Shown piece after piece: positions 24,482 to 32,570 of a stretch of 64,000 bases of DNA. The stretch is from an uncultured Ignavibacteria bacterium (GTDB taxonomy: Bacteria > Bacteroidota > Ignavibacteria > SZUA-365), in contig CAJXVM010000021.1 in NCBI GenBank assembly GCA_913061095.1, positions 1-64,000 on the forward strand. Direction: 5' to 3'. How positions within the stretch are numbered: position 1 is the first letter of the stretch; every line of letters starts with the position of its first letter. The translations under genes and the position numbers were made by a program. The notes beneath the pieces were generated by a model that saw nothing but the letters and a program-made list of their open reading frames with translations, was not told the origin of the DNA and did no database searches.

Positions 24482-25723
24482 ATGGCAACGCTTCGTCCTT
24501 TCAAGGCCTATCGCCCCAGACCCGAACTCGCCGCCGAAGTGGCGGCCAAACCCTATGACGTCCTGAACTCCGAGGAGGCGCGTGGAGAAGTGCAAGGGCA
24601 CCCCCTCTCCTTCCTGCACATCGGCAAACCCGAAGTCGATCTCGATCCCGGTATCGACCTGCACGATCCGCGCGTGTACGAGAAAGGACGCGAGAACCTG
24701 CAGAAGCTCATCGATGAAGGTGTGCTTGTCGAAGACGAGCAACCGTACATCTACCTCTACGCCCAGACGATGAATGACCACACACAGTACGGTCTGGTCG
24801 GCTGCGCGGCGGTGGAAGAGTACTGGGATGACACGATCAAAAAGCATGAGCACACACGCAAGGACAAGGAGGAGGACCGCTGCAATCACGTGCGCGTCAC
24901 CAATGCGCATACAGGGCCCATTTTCCTGACCTATCCCGATAACGAGGAGATCGATGCCATCGTCAACCAGGTGCGCAGCCAGCCGCCGGTCACCGACCAC
25001 ATCGCCTCCGATGGCATCCGCCACCAGACCTGGGTCATCCGCGACGCGCAGCAGATCGCGCGTTTGCAGGAGCTGTTCGCCGATGTTCCGAATCTCTACG
25101 TGGCTGACGGCCATCACCGCTCCGCCGCCGCGGCCATCGTCGGACGCGAACGCGCCCAGGCGAATCCAGACCACCGCGGAGACGAGGAATACAATTTCTT
25201 CCTCGCCGTTCTCTTCCCCGCAGGCCAGCTCCGCATCTTCGATTACAATCGTGTGGTCAAGGACCTGAACGGACACAGCACCGAGGCCTTTATGGAGAAA
25301 CTCGGTGAACGTTTCGTGATCACGAAGCACGAGGGACAGGTGCGTCCTTCGAAAAAGGGAGAATTCGGGATGTACATCGACGGGACGTGGTACCGGGTCG
25401 AGGCGCAGGACGTCCTGCTCCACAACCCCGATCCCGTGCAGCGGCTCGATGTGGCCATCCTGCAGAACTTCGTGCTCAGTCCCATTCTCGGCATCGAGGA
25501 TCCGCGCACCGACAAGCGCATCGATTTCGTGGGCGGCATTCGCGGGCTGGGCGAGCTTGAGCGCCGCGTTGACTCGGGCGAAATGAAACTCGCATTCAGC
25601 ATGCATCCGACCTCCATCGAAGAGCTGATGGCCATCGCGGACGCGGACAAGGTCATGCCTCCGAAATCAACCTGGTTCGAACCGAAGCTGCGCGATGGAC
25701 TGTTCGTGCACTTCCTCGACTGA
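24482..25723 (+). CDS. DUF1015 family protein linked to serine genes
   Basis: 413 residues. Opens ATLRPFKAYRPRPELAAEVAAKPYDV, the usual start of DUF1015 (PF06245), and has the family core VADGHHRSAAA with DGHHR at residues 209-213, followed by DFVGGIRGLGELE and the C-terminal ...PPKSTWFEPKLRDGLFVH. The DGHHR motif recalls the ParB/sulfiredoxin-like fold, in which the free serine kinases SerK and SbnI use a similar loop. Co-location with serA and serC is common for this family (from memory). A phosphoserine-related activity is therefore plausible but is inference. A strong terminator follows. Confidence 0.9.
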   Translation: MATLRPFKAYRPRPELAAEVAAKPYDVLNSEEARGEVQGHPLSFLHIGKPEVDLDPGIDLHDPRVYEKGRENLQKLIDEGVLVEDEQPYIYLYAQTMNDHTQYGLVGCAAVEEYWDDTIKKHEHTRKDKEEDRCNHVRVTNAHTGPIFLTYPDNEEIDAIVNQVRSQPPVTDHIASDGIRHQTWVIRDAQQIARLQELFADVPNLYVADGHHRSAAAAIVGRERAQANPDHRGDEEYNFFLAVLFPAGQLRIFDYNRVVKDLNGHSTEAFMEKLGERFVITKHEGQVRPSKKGEFGMYIDGTWYRVEAQDVLLHNPDPVQRLDVAILQNFVLSPILGIEDPRTDKRIDFVGGIRGLGELERRVDSGEMKLAFSMHPTSIEELMAIADADKVMPPKSTWFEPKLRDGLFVHFLD

Positions 25724-25749
25724 TCAGCGCGTCACAATTGCTCCCGGAA

Positions 25750-25777
25750 ACGGTCACCCTCCGCGGTGGCCGTTTTT
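25750..25777 (+). terminator. Rho-independent terminator after the serA-DUF1015 unit
   Basis: Stem ACGGTCACC / GGTGGCCGT (one G-U pair), 6-base loop, five T. 26 bases after the DUF1015 stop. Confidence 0.9.
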
Positions 25778-25789
25778 ATTCAATGGCAA

Positions 25790-25815
25790 GATGGAAAAAT
25801 GGGAAAATGGAACAA
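25790..25815. repeat. ATGGAAAAATGG-type repeat
   Basis: Short run of ATGGAAAAATGG and GGAAAATGGAAC units, related to the inverted repeat at 21011-21071. Lies between a terminator and the convergent YbbR-like gene. Confidence 0.4.
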
Positions 25816-25864
25816 TCGTGGAGTGGGCAGCTCCTCGATCCGGCAAACAGCCAACTGTAAACAG

Positions 25865-26782
25865 CTATTTCCTGATCGTATAGCGGATCTCCCGCGGCTC
25901 CATATTCAGAAGCTGCAGCCCGGCGGGGAAATGAATGGTGGGAATGATCGAGCCTGAGGTGTCTGCGACGATATCACTGAATTCCACCTCCGCGGAGAAG
26001 TCTTCCGCGGACAGTGTCGAGAGATAGTTGACACCGCCGCGTACATCGATCCGCACGGACTGATGACCGAGCAGCACCTGCCGGTCCTCAGGCACGTTGA
26101 GCACCGTGACGGCAATCTCCTCGAACGACATGTCCGCCATCTGATCGGTGGGGATATAGACATTCACCTTGTCGACACTGGTCTCGATGATGCCGCCGAG
26201 TGAATCCAGCACGGGCACATCCTCGACGACGGGGAGCGTTAGATCCGTGTACGTGCGCGCTTCGATAGGCCATGATTCAATCTCGTTCAATACACTCTCA
26301 GCTCCCTCGAGTACGATAGAATCCGGAGTAAATTCGATGCTGCGCAGCAGCCCGAATCCCTCTCTGAATGACAGATCCAGGGAAGCGAAACGCACGGGCA
26401 CTTTCCTGCGAATATGCCTGTCCACACCCACTTCGATGGTTTCGGGGTACGCACGGATCGCACGCACACCTTCGGGCAGTTTCATGCGTTCCGCCAGCGT
26501 GCGGTTGGTCTGTATCGCACCGGAGCGCAGCCAGCTTCCCGGGATCTCGAATTTCATCTGCTTTCCGGCTTCGAGAAAAAGCAGTTGCCAGCCCCGCGCC
26601 TCTAGCAGGACGTCAATCGTCTCCGGCAGTGGGGTAACAAGCGCGAGGTCATCGGGAAAACTGTTCACGACGACGGGGATATGAAAATGCGCACGGAATG
26701 AACCGCCCATGGTCACGGAAAACCAGAACAGCGCGGCCACGAGGAAGGATCCAGCGAGAATATGGTATCGGCCTTTTTTCAT
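25865..26782 (-). CDS. YbbR-like domain protein
   Basis: 305 residues with one N-terminal membrane helix (about 8-26) and then a row of YbbR-type beta domains: FHIPVVVNSFPDDLALV, VPVRFASLDLSFREGFGL with EFTPDSIVLEGAESVLNEI, and similar. YbbR/CdaR proteins are extracytoplasmic and in Firmicutes regulate the diadenylate cyclase CdaA; in Bacteroidota they are often found with other partners. No cdaA is adjacent here, so its partner is unknown. It has its own promoter and stands alone on the minus strand. Confidence 0.75.
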   Translation of the reverse strand: MKKGRYHILAGSFLVAALFWFSVTMGGSFRAHFHIPVVVNSFPDDLALVTPLPETIDVLLEARGWQLLFLEAGKQMKFEIPGSWLRSGAIQTNRTLAERMKLPEGVRAIRAYPETIEVGVDRHIRRKVPVRFASLDLSFREGFGLLRSIEFTPDSIVLEGAESVLNEIESWPIEARTYTDLTLPVVEDVPVLDSLGGIIETSVDKVNVYIPTDQMADMSFEEIAVTVLNVPEDRQVLLGHQSVRIDVRGGVNYLSTLSAEDFSAEVEFSDIVADTSGSIIPTIHFPAGLQLLNMEPREIRYTIRK

Positions 26783-26792
26783 ATGTCAACTG

Positions 26793-26836
26793 CCATGCTG
26801 AGCATGCAACATAGCAGACAGCCGTGAAACAGTCAA
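26793..26836 (-). promoter_or_regulatory. Promoter of the YbbR-like gene
   Basis: Minus strand TTG (26836-26834), 20 bases, TATGTTGC. A palindrome CATGCT-G-AGCATG (26793-26805) lies at the expected transcription start. Confidence 0.6.
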
Positions 26837-26974
26837 AAAGACGATTGATCATGCAAAGAGAGGGAGCGGCTCGCTGGAAAGAATTCTCAGGGGAGACGCG
26901 CACAGCGCATGTACAACTCTGCCTGCCGAACGTGTCGGATCAGCGCTGGAATGGCCACGCTGGCAATCGTGTGT

Positions 26975-27484
26975 TCAGCGCGAGAGATCGAGGGTCAGCC
27001 ACACACCGGTTCCGGAATCCACGCGCCTGATGGTGAGGGCATAATCCGTGCGCTGCAGCCAGGGCCACGACACCGTATCCTCGTTCTCCTGCGACACCTC
27101 ACCGAGATTGCGCTTCTGAACTGCCTCCACCCACTGCCGCAGCTCGGCGAATGCAGCCTGTTCATCGGGACCGACGGGGCGCTGCGCGAATATCCGTGTG
27201 AGCCGTGGACGGTAATAGCGATCCGCATCGAAATCCAGCCACAGTTTCCATGCACCGGCGGAGTCAGATGTCAGCAGGATACTGAATCCCAGTGTCATGT
27301 TGTTTGAAACCACGCTGTCGATCATCGAAGTGTTCATACCCTCCGGAACGCGGATATTGCCCTGTCCGTAGTACTGGTGGATCTTGACGGTGGAGAGATA
27401 CACGACGGGATCAAAGCCCTGCTGCGTCTGTGCATTGAGCGTCGGCGCAAAGAGGAGCAAAAGCAGGAAAAATGTGCGGCGCAT
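26975..27484 (-). CDS. Small exported protein of unknown function
   Basis: 169 residues when started at the ATG at 27484, which gives a clean signal peptide (RRTFFLLLLLFAPTLNAQ). The mature part has YLSTVKIHQYYGQGNIRVPEGMN and an acidic middle, and ends TGVWLTLDLSR. No recognised domain, no sorting domain, no lipobox. It follows feoB by 52 bases on the same strand, so it may be the last gene of the fur-feoA-feoB operon, but a role in iron uptake is only suggested by position. Confidence 0.7.
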   Translation of the reverse strand: MRRTFFLLLLLFAPTLNAQTQQGFDPVVYLSTVKIHQYYGQGNIRVPEGMNTSMIDSVVSNNMTLGFSILLTSDSAGAWKLWLDFDADRYYRPRLTRIFAQRPVGPDEQAAFAELRQWVEAVQKRNLGEVSQENEDTVSWPWLQRTDYALTIRRVDSGTGVWLTLDLSR

Positions 27485-27536
27485 GATAAGATCCGTTTTC
27501 ATGATGCTGCTGAAAAACTCTCGCACCCGGTATCAC

Positions 27537-29564
27537 TCAGATGAGAATCTGCGAGACGAGCCCGCCGACGGTGAGTGCGAGAATGAGACTGCCGATCCAG
27601 ATGACCATGCCCTCGCGGACTCCGCGTTCCTTGAGCATAACCATCAGGGAGGCGACACAGGGGACGAACAGCGTGAGCGTCACCAAGGCCGCGACGGTCT
27701 GGAAGGCGCTCAGATCGAGGTGGAACATGCCGGCAGCACCGAAATCCCTGCGTACGAGTCCCATCACGAATGCCGTCGCTGCCTCGCGCGGGAGCTGCAG
27801 CCAACCGACCAACAGCGGTTCGAGCGCACCCATGATGCGAACAAGTGATCCGGTCACCTGCAGAATGCTCACGACGAGCGCGCCGATGAAAAACCACGGA
27901 CTGGCTTCCTTCATGAAAAAATACGTCTTGTACAGCGTTTTTTTCGTGACGTTGTTCAGCTGCGGCAGACGCATGTGCGGCAGGTCGATCAGCAACGGAG
28001 ATATCTTGCCCGGCAGACTGCGGTTCATGATCGTGCCGACGGCGACAAGAAAACTGAAGATCACAGCCGAGTAGATCAGTGTCGCCTGGGGGCCGGCGGT
28101 TGCGAGCAGAGCAGCAATGACGCCGAGCTGGGCGGAACAGGGAATGGCCAGCTGCAGAATCGTCGTGGCGATTGTTTTCTCGCGCTGCGCTCCGAGCAGA
28201 CGCGTCGTGATCGTGGCCATCGTCACACAGCCAAAGCCCAGAATAAGCGGAATGACCGCGCGTCCATTGAGACCGATCACCCGCAGGGCGCGGTCGACCA
28301 GTGTTGCAAGGCGTGGGAGATACCCGCTGTCTTCGAGCACGGAAAGCGCGAAATAGAAACCGAGCACGAGGGGAAGCAGCAGAAACACGAGATACGTCAG
28401 TGTCATCGTGACGGCGCCGAATTCTCCGAAAAACAGCACAAGCCACGGATTGTCATACGTGAAGCCGAACTCGATGTCGTGCCCGTCCCTGAATTCCCGC
28501 AGGTCCTGCCACTGTCCGGGATCTGCCTTGGTGCCATCGGGGAAGCGGAAATCACGGCTCGTTTCCACATCTCCCTCTGCATCGAGCACGTCGATGCTCA
28601 CTGTCGTGGCGGCGTTCCGCGCCACCCATGACTTGATGTGATACTCAACAATCCCCTTGCCGATTCTGCCCTCCGTTATTTCCACGACATCCTGCGCGAC
28701 GAACACGCCCACGAAGAGGTACACGCCATAGAGAATGACCGCCAGCAGGGGGAAGCCGAACAGCGGACTGACGGCAATGCGCCCGAGCATCGCGGAAAGC
28801 CGCTTGCCGGTCTCCATATCGGAAACGGTTCTCTGAAGGATACGGTTGACACGGTTGCGCCGATCAATGTAAAGCTCCTCACGCCGGCTGATATCGGCGG
28901 GAGGAATACCGTGCCGGTCGGCGACGATGGCATCCCCCTCGAGCACGAGCAGCGCCTCGCCCTGTGAGCCGACCGTCGAGAGCATGCGATGCAGTTCGGC
29001 ATGCAGTGCCCTGTTCTGTATCCCCTCGGAGGCGCGGACGATCAGCTCATGCACTTCCTCGAGTCCCTTGCGCTTGATGGCAACCGTTCCGATCACCGGA
29101 ACGCCGAGTTCCTTCTCGAGCAGTTCAAGATCCACCGAAATGCGCTGCCGCCGCGCCTCATCCATCATGTTCACAACCACACCGACACGTTTCCCCATGT
29201 CGATCAGCTGCTGTGTCAGGAAGAGGTCGCGCTCGAGATGCACGGCATCGACGATGTTGATGATGACATCGCCATTGAGAATGATATCACGTGCGACGCG
29301 TTCTTCGTCATTGAATGACGACACCCCGTAAATGCCGGGCGTATCGAATACCTCGTAGCCGAGATACGACGCCTTGGAGACTTCCACCGTGGTGCCGGGG
29401 AAGTTGGAAACGTCGACGTAGAGTCCGCTGAGATAGTTGAACACCACCGATTTTCCGACGTTCGGATTTCCCACGAGAACGATTTTCGGTTTCAGGGGAT
29501 CGGTGGGAATGGCGTCGGTGCGGAGGTGCTTATGTGGTCGATGCTGTGTGGAGACCGGTTCCAT
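27537..29564 (-). CDS. feoB: Ferrous iron transport protein B
   Basis: 675 residues from the ATG at 29564. GTPase domain: GNPNVGKS (G1), FPGTT (G2), DTPG (G3) and NMMD (G4). Membrane part with the Gate repeats (LEDSGYLPRLATLVDRALR, FGCVTMATITTR, CSAQLGV) and about eight helices. FeoB carries Fe2+ across the inner membrane. Between helix 1 and the first Gate region lies an added hydrophilic stretch of about 55 residues (near DAEGDVETSRDF and DPGQWQDLREFRDG) that is longer than in E. coli FeoB and should face the periplasm. feoA ends 34 bases upstream; fur precedes feoA. Confidence 0.96.
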   Translation of the reverse strand: MEPVSTQHRPHKHLRTDAIPTDPLKPKIVLVGNPNVGKSVVFNYLSGLYVDVSNFPGTTVEVSKASYLGYEVFDTPGIYGVSSFNDEERVARDIILNGDVIINIVDAVHLERDLFLTQQLIDMGKRVGVVVNMMDEARRQRISVDLELLEKELGVPVIGTVAIKRKGLEEVHELIVRASEGIQNRALHAELHRMLSTVGSQGEALLVLEGDAIVADRHGIPPADISRREELYIDRRNRVNRILQRTVSDMETGKRLSAMLGRIAVSPLFGFPLLAVILYGVYLFVGVFVAQDVVEITEGRIGKGIVEYHIKSWVARNAATTVSIDVLDAEGDVETSRDFRFPDGTKADPGQWQDLREFRDGHDIEFGFTYDNPWLVLFFGEFGAVTMTLTYLVFLLLPLVLGFYFALSVLEDSGYLPRLATLVDRALRVIGLNGRAVIPLILGFGCVTMATITTRLLGAQREKTIATTILQLAIPCSAQLGVIAALLATAGPQATLIYSAVIFSFLVAVGTIMNRSLPGKISPLLIDLPHMRLPQLNNVTKKTLYKTYFFMKEASPWFFIGALVVSILQVTGSLVRIMGALEPLLVGWLQLPREAATAFVMGLVRRDFGAAGMFHLDLSAFQTVAALVTLTLFVPCVASLMVMLKERGVREGMVIWIGSLILALTVGGLVSQILI

Positions 29565-29598
29565 GGATATCCAATACAACGCGTGAGAGAAATCCGGG

Positions 29599-29817
29599 TC
29601 AGAGCCGGCTGATGAGGATCGCGCTGGCAAGTTCGTCGCTCAGGGCGACCTCCTGATGGTGAAGTCCGAGAACGATCGTACCACCGGGGAGTTTCTCGAG
29701 GCAGGAGACGGTCACGCCCTCCATGAGTCCGATGCGGATGAATTGCGAGCGCATCTCACCCTGCGGAAGCTGTTCGATGCGCACGCGCATTCCCTTGCGG
29801 ATGGTGCTCAGCTGCAT
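29599..29817 (-). CDS. feoA: Ferrous iron transport protein A
   Basis: 72 residues, an SH3-like FeoA: QLSTIRKGMRVRIEQLP, GEMRSQFIRIGLMEG and LGLHHQEVALSDELASAI. It helps FeoB, probably by contact with its GTPase domain. The start at 29817 is set by GGAGG 6 bases upstream; the ATG lies one base after the fur stop codon, so the two are translationally coupled. Confidence 0.93.
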   Translation of the reverse strand: MQLSTIRKGMRVRIEQLPQGEMRSQFIRIGLMEGVTVSCLEKLPGGTIVLGLHHQEVALSDELASAILISRL

Positions 29818-29818
29818 G

Positions 29819-30265
29819 CTATTCCTCCCCATCGGCACGGCACTCACTGCAGATACCATAAATATGAAGTACCGCGTCCTGGAAGGAATAATGCAGCGTC
29901 GTCGCAGCGTCGCGCGCGAAGCGGTCGACGCGTTTGTCCACGAATTCCTCGATTTTTCCGCAGGATCTGCAGATCACATGATGATGATGTTCGTTGCCGT
30001 AGGCGATTTCATAGCGCGCGAGGCGCTCGCCGAAACGGTACCGTGAAAGAATACCGCAGTCGGTCAGCTTGTCGAGCGTGTTGTACACTGTGGCGCGGCT
30101 GACCTTGCTGCCGGCGTTCTTCATGCGCAGGAACAGATCATCGGCGTCGAAATGCCCGTCGCACTCCATCACGGTGTCGAGAATCTCGAAGCGCTCGGGG
30201 GTGATGCGGAACTTGTTCCGGCGGAGATACTGTGTGAAAAAATCTACTGGGTCGTTCTGTTTCAT
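29819..30265 (-). CDS. fur: Fur-family iron regulator
   Basis: 148 residues. N-terminal winged helix (FRITPERFEILDTVMECDGHFDADDLFLRM, shown here in part: RITPERFEIL and VSRATVYNTL) and C-terminal dimer domain with the metal site GNEHHHHVICRSCGK and the second Cys pair CSEC. Fur, PerR and Zur share this layout. Being first in an operon with feoA and feoB argues for an iron-responsive Fur. A perfect palindrome ends 2 bases before its ATG, so the protein very likely controls its own operon. There is no Shine-Dalgarno site between palindrome and start. Confidence 0.92.
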   Translation of the reverse strand: MKQNDPVDFFTQYLRRNKFRITPERFEILDTVMECDGHFDADDLFLRMKNAGSKVSRATVYNTLDKLTDCGILSRYRFGERLARYEIAYGNEHHHHVICRSCGKIEEFVDKRVDRFARDAATTLHYSFQDAVLHIYGICSECRADGEE

Positions 30266-30267
30266 GG

Positions 30268-30290
30268 CTATTTAGATATAATCTAAATAG
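30268..30290. promoter_or_regulatory. Fur-type operator
   Basis: Perfect inverted repeat CTATTTAGAT-ATA-ATCTAAATAG, 10-base arms around a 3-base centre, AT-rich as Fur/PerR sites are. It covers the expected transcription start and reaches to 2 bases before the fur ATG. Confidence 0.8.
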
Positions 30291-30319
30291 ATTATACGGG
30301 ATTTTTTCTTCTTGGTCAA
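30291..30319 (-). promoter_or_regulatory. Promoter of the fur-feoAB operon
   Basis: Minus strand TTGACC, 17 bases, TATAAT: this is both the sigma-70 textbook arrangement and the TTG-N20-TA spacing of the other promoters here. It abuts the operator at 30268-30290. Confidence 0.8.
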
Positions 30320-30369
30320 GGGAAAAGCGATAATGCTGTGCGGAAACCAACTTTTTTCTGGTATGGGCG

Positions 30370-30401
30370 TTGCCTCCACCCTGCCGCGGGCGGTATATTC
30401 C
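30370..30401 (+). promoter_or_regulatory. Promoter of the DUF2147 gene
   Basis: TTG, 21 bases, TATATTCC, followed by a 28-base leader with GAGG before the ATG. Confidence 0.55.
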
Positions 30402-30429
30402 CCTACGCTCACCAGAACGAGGTAGTTCC

Positions 30430-30882
30430 ATGACACGCAGAATCCTGATCCTGCTGCTTCCGTTCCTCTGCGCCACGGCATTCGAGGCGGTAGCACAGTC
30501 GGGCGAAGCCGACCTGGTCACCGGCACCTGGCTTGTAGAGAAAAAAAACGCCCGGGTCAAAATCTACGAGAAGAACGGAAAATATTTCGGGAAAATCGTC
30601 TGGCTCGAGGAGCCGAACGATGAGAACGGCAAGCCGAAAGTGGACAAGGAGAATCCCGAAGAGTCGCTTCGATCCCGGCCGCTGCTCGGACTTATCATGC
30701 TCCGCGATTTCGAGTACGACGAGGATCTCGAATGGGATGACGGGGAAATCTACGATCCGAAAAACGGCAAGACCTACAGCTGCAAAATGACGCTCAAAGA
30801 TAACGGCAAAACGCTCGACGTCCGTGGATACATCGGATTCTCCTTCATCGGACGATCGCAGACATGGACACGCGTGGAATAA
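30430..30882 (+). CDS. DUF2147 family exported protein
   Basis: 150 residues. Signal peptide (RRILILLLPFLCATAFEAVAQ) and a DUF2147 beta-barrel-like domain: VTGTWLVEKKNARVKIYEKNG, YFGKIVWLEEPND, DPKNGKTYSCKMTL and LDVRGYIGFSFIGRSQTWTR (motifs given in part). Members are small periplasmic or surface proteins without a firmly known function. The start at 30430 has GAGG 7 bases upstream. It is a single-gene unit divergent from the iron operon; the 72-base minisatellite starts 11 bases after its stop. Confidence 0.85.
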   Translation: MTRRILILLLPFLCATAFEAVAQSGEADLVTGTWLVEKKNARVKIYEKNGKYFGKIVWLEEPNDENGKPKVDKENPEESLRSRPLLGLIMLRDFEYDEDLEWDDGEIYDPKNGKTYSCKMTLKDNGKTLDVRGYIGFSFIGRSQTWTRVE

Positions 30883-30893
30883 TTTCCACCGGG

Positions 30894-31362
30894 GTATCCA
30901 CACGCGTGAGCGTGTGGGAACCCGGGAATCGCGAATCATCCGCCTGCCGCTGCATGCCGACAGCGGTATCCACACGCGTGAGCGTGTGGGAACCCCGGAA
31001 TCGCGAATCAACCGCATGCCGGTGCATGCCGACAACGGTATCCACACGCGTGAGCGTGTGGGAACCCCGGAATCGCAAATCAACCGCATGCCGGTGCATG
31101 CCGACAGCGGTATCCACACGCGTGAGCGTGTGGGAACCCGGGAATCGCGAATCAACCGCCTGCCGCTGCATGCCGACAACGGTATCCACACGCGTGAGCG
31201 TGTGGGAACCCGGGAATCGCGAATCAACCGCATGCCGGTGCATGCCGACAACGGTATCCACACGCGTGAGCGTGTGGGAACCCGGGAATCGCGAATCAAC
31301 CGCCTGCCGCAGCATGCCGACAACGGTATCCACACGCGTGAGCGTGTGGGAACCCGGGAAAG
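30894..31362. repeat. 72-base hairpin minisatellite, 6 full copies plus a partial one
   Basis: Copies start at 30894, 30966, 31038, 31110, 31182, 31254 and 31326 (partial). Each begins GTATCCACACGCGTGAGCG and contains a stem CCACACGC / GCGTGTGG with a GTGA loop, then a more variable half with GAACCCGGGAATC and GCATGCCGACA. Copies differ at a few sites, and two variants of the second half partly alternate. 72 is a multiple of three, so frames stay open on both strands; no ribosome site, no natural start and very odd peptides argue against coding. It fills the whole 530-base gap before the dus gene. Confidence 0.95.
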
Positions 31363-31415
31363 CACCCACCCGCGCTTCCCTTGCGCGATAACCGATGGAA
31401 AGCGTAAGTTGAGGG

Positions 31416-32489
31416 ATGCGTACGACCGAGGATATCGTCAATAAAATCAAGGGGAAAGCGCTTCTGGCACCGATGCTGGCGACGACTGACATCCCCTTTC
31501 GTCGCGTGTGCCGGGAATACGGTGCGGCACTGACCTGCACGGAGATGGTCAGCGCGGCGGGCATCCTCCGATCCTCCTCTCGTTCGTTCCGCAACGCGGT
31601 GTTCGGTCCGGATGAACACCCCATTGCGATTCAGATCGTCGCGGCGGACCCTGATGACGGCGCCGCAGCTGCCGTCGAACTGCAACGTCTGCAGCCAGAC
31701 CTGTTCGACCTTAACTGCGGCTGCCCGAGCGACCGCGTCTGCGAGGCGGGCGCCGGTGCGCAGCTGCTCGACGATCTCTCCCGCTTCGGTGCCATCATCG
31801 AAGCGGTCAGCAATGCAACCACCATTCCGGTTTCCGTCAAGGTGCGGAACCGGGGAATCAATGCGAAGCAATCCGTGCGGGACATCGTACGCACCGCGCA
31901 GGACAGCGGCGCCGCGATGATCACCATTCATGCGCGGACACGCAGCACGCCGTACGGCGTGGCGGCGGACTGGACGCATATCGCCGACGCCGTCAGCGTC
32001 GCCCGTATCCCCGTCACCGGCAACGGCGACATTTTCTCCGCAGCGGACGCCTTCCGCATGATGGACGAAACAGGCTGCCATTCGGTCATGGTGGCGCGCG
32101 GCGCTCTCGGAACACCGTGGATCTTTCGCGATATTGCGCAAGGCCGCAGCTCCAATATCCACGAACACGCCCCGGAACCCGCGGAACTCCACGCGCTCGT
32201 CGTACAGCACCTCGGCAGCCTCCGCGATGAGTTCGGTCCGATCCGCGCGGTGCCTCGGATGCGCAAGCACGCGCTCTGGTACGCGCGCCGCTTCCAGGAA
32301 AGCGCGGCGCTTCGGCGTGCCCTGTTCGCGGACGAGAGCGCCGATGCGGTGCTGGACGCGACGGACCGGTATTTCGCCGCGGAACCGCGTCCGCTCGATC
32401 CCGATGGCAGTGATGGACGCAGGATTGAGGCCGCGTTCCGCGAGCGGGTGCTGTACTGGATCGCAAGCGTCCTGCAGACGCAGGGCTGA
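31416..32489 (+). CDS. tRNA-dihydrouridine synthase
   Basis: 357 residues, FMN-dependent TIM barrel. LLAPMLATTDIPFRRVCREYGA opens the barrel (given in part: APMLATTDIPFRR). FDLNCGCPSDRV holds the catalytic Cys, and HARTRSTPYGVAADW and GNGDIFSAADAFRMM the phosphate-binding end. Dus enzymes reduce uridines in the D-loop of tRNA. Closest in style to DusB/DusA types, but the subtype cannot be set by eye. The ATG follows GAGGG with almost no spacer. The gene lies just after the minisatellite. Confidence 0.92.
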   Translation: MRTTEDIVNKIKGKALLAPMLATTDIPFRRVCREYGAALTCTEMVSAAGILRSSSRSFRNAVFGPDEHPIAIQIVAADPDDGAAAAVELQRLQPDLFDLNCGCPSDRVCEAGAGAQLLDDLSRFGAIIEAVSNATTIPVSVKVRNRGINAKQSVRDIVRTAQDSGAAMITIHARTRSTPYGVAADWTHIADAVSVARIPVTGNGDIFSAADAFRMMDETGCHSVMVARGALGTPWIFRDIAQGRSSNIHEHAPEPAELHALVVQHLGSLRDEFGPIRAVPRMRKHALWYARRFQESAALRRALFADESADAVLDATDRYFAAEPRPLDPDGSDGRRIEAAFRERVLYWIASVLQTQG

Positions 32490-32507
32490 AAACGCAACCG
32501 AGCACGG

Positions 32508-32539
32508 ATGCATCCGTATACTCGCATGCATCCGTATAC
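32508..32539 (+). repeat. Double direct repeat upstream of the ABC ATPase gene
   Basis: ATGCATCCGTATAC occurs at 32508-32521 and 32526-32539, 18 bases apart; the first copy sits in the palindrome GGATGCATCC. It lies between the dus stop and the ATPase ATG at 32571 and may be an operator. Confidence 0.5.
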
Positions 32540-32570
32540 ACTGAGATACGATCAACGCACGGGGAATATC

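Noticed and set aside
30894-31362. CRISPR array
   Set aside because: The whole 72-base unit repeats, including the would-be spacers, which differ only at a few sites; no cas gene is near.
30409-31624. Long open frames on both strands across the 72-base repeats (up to 318 residues)
   Set aside because: They stay open only because the repeat length is a multiple of three; they lack ribosome sites, overlap real genes and give highly repetitive peptides.
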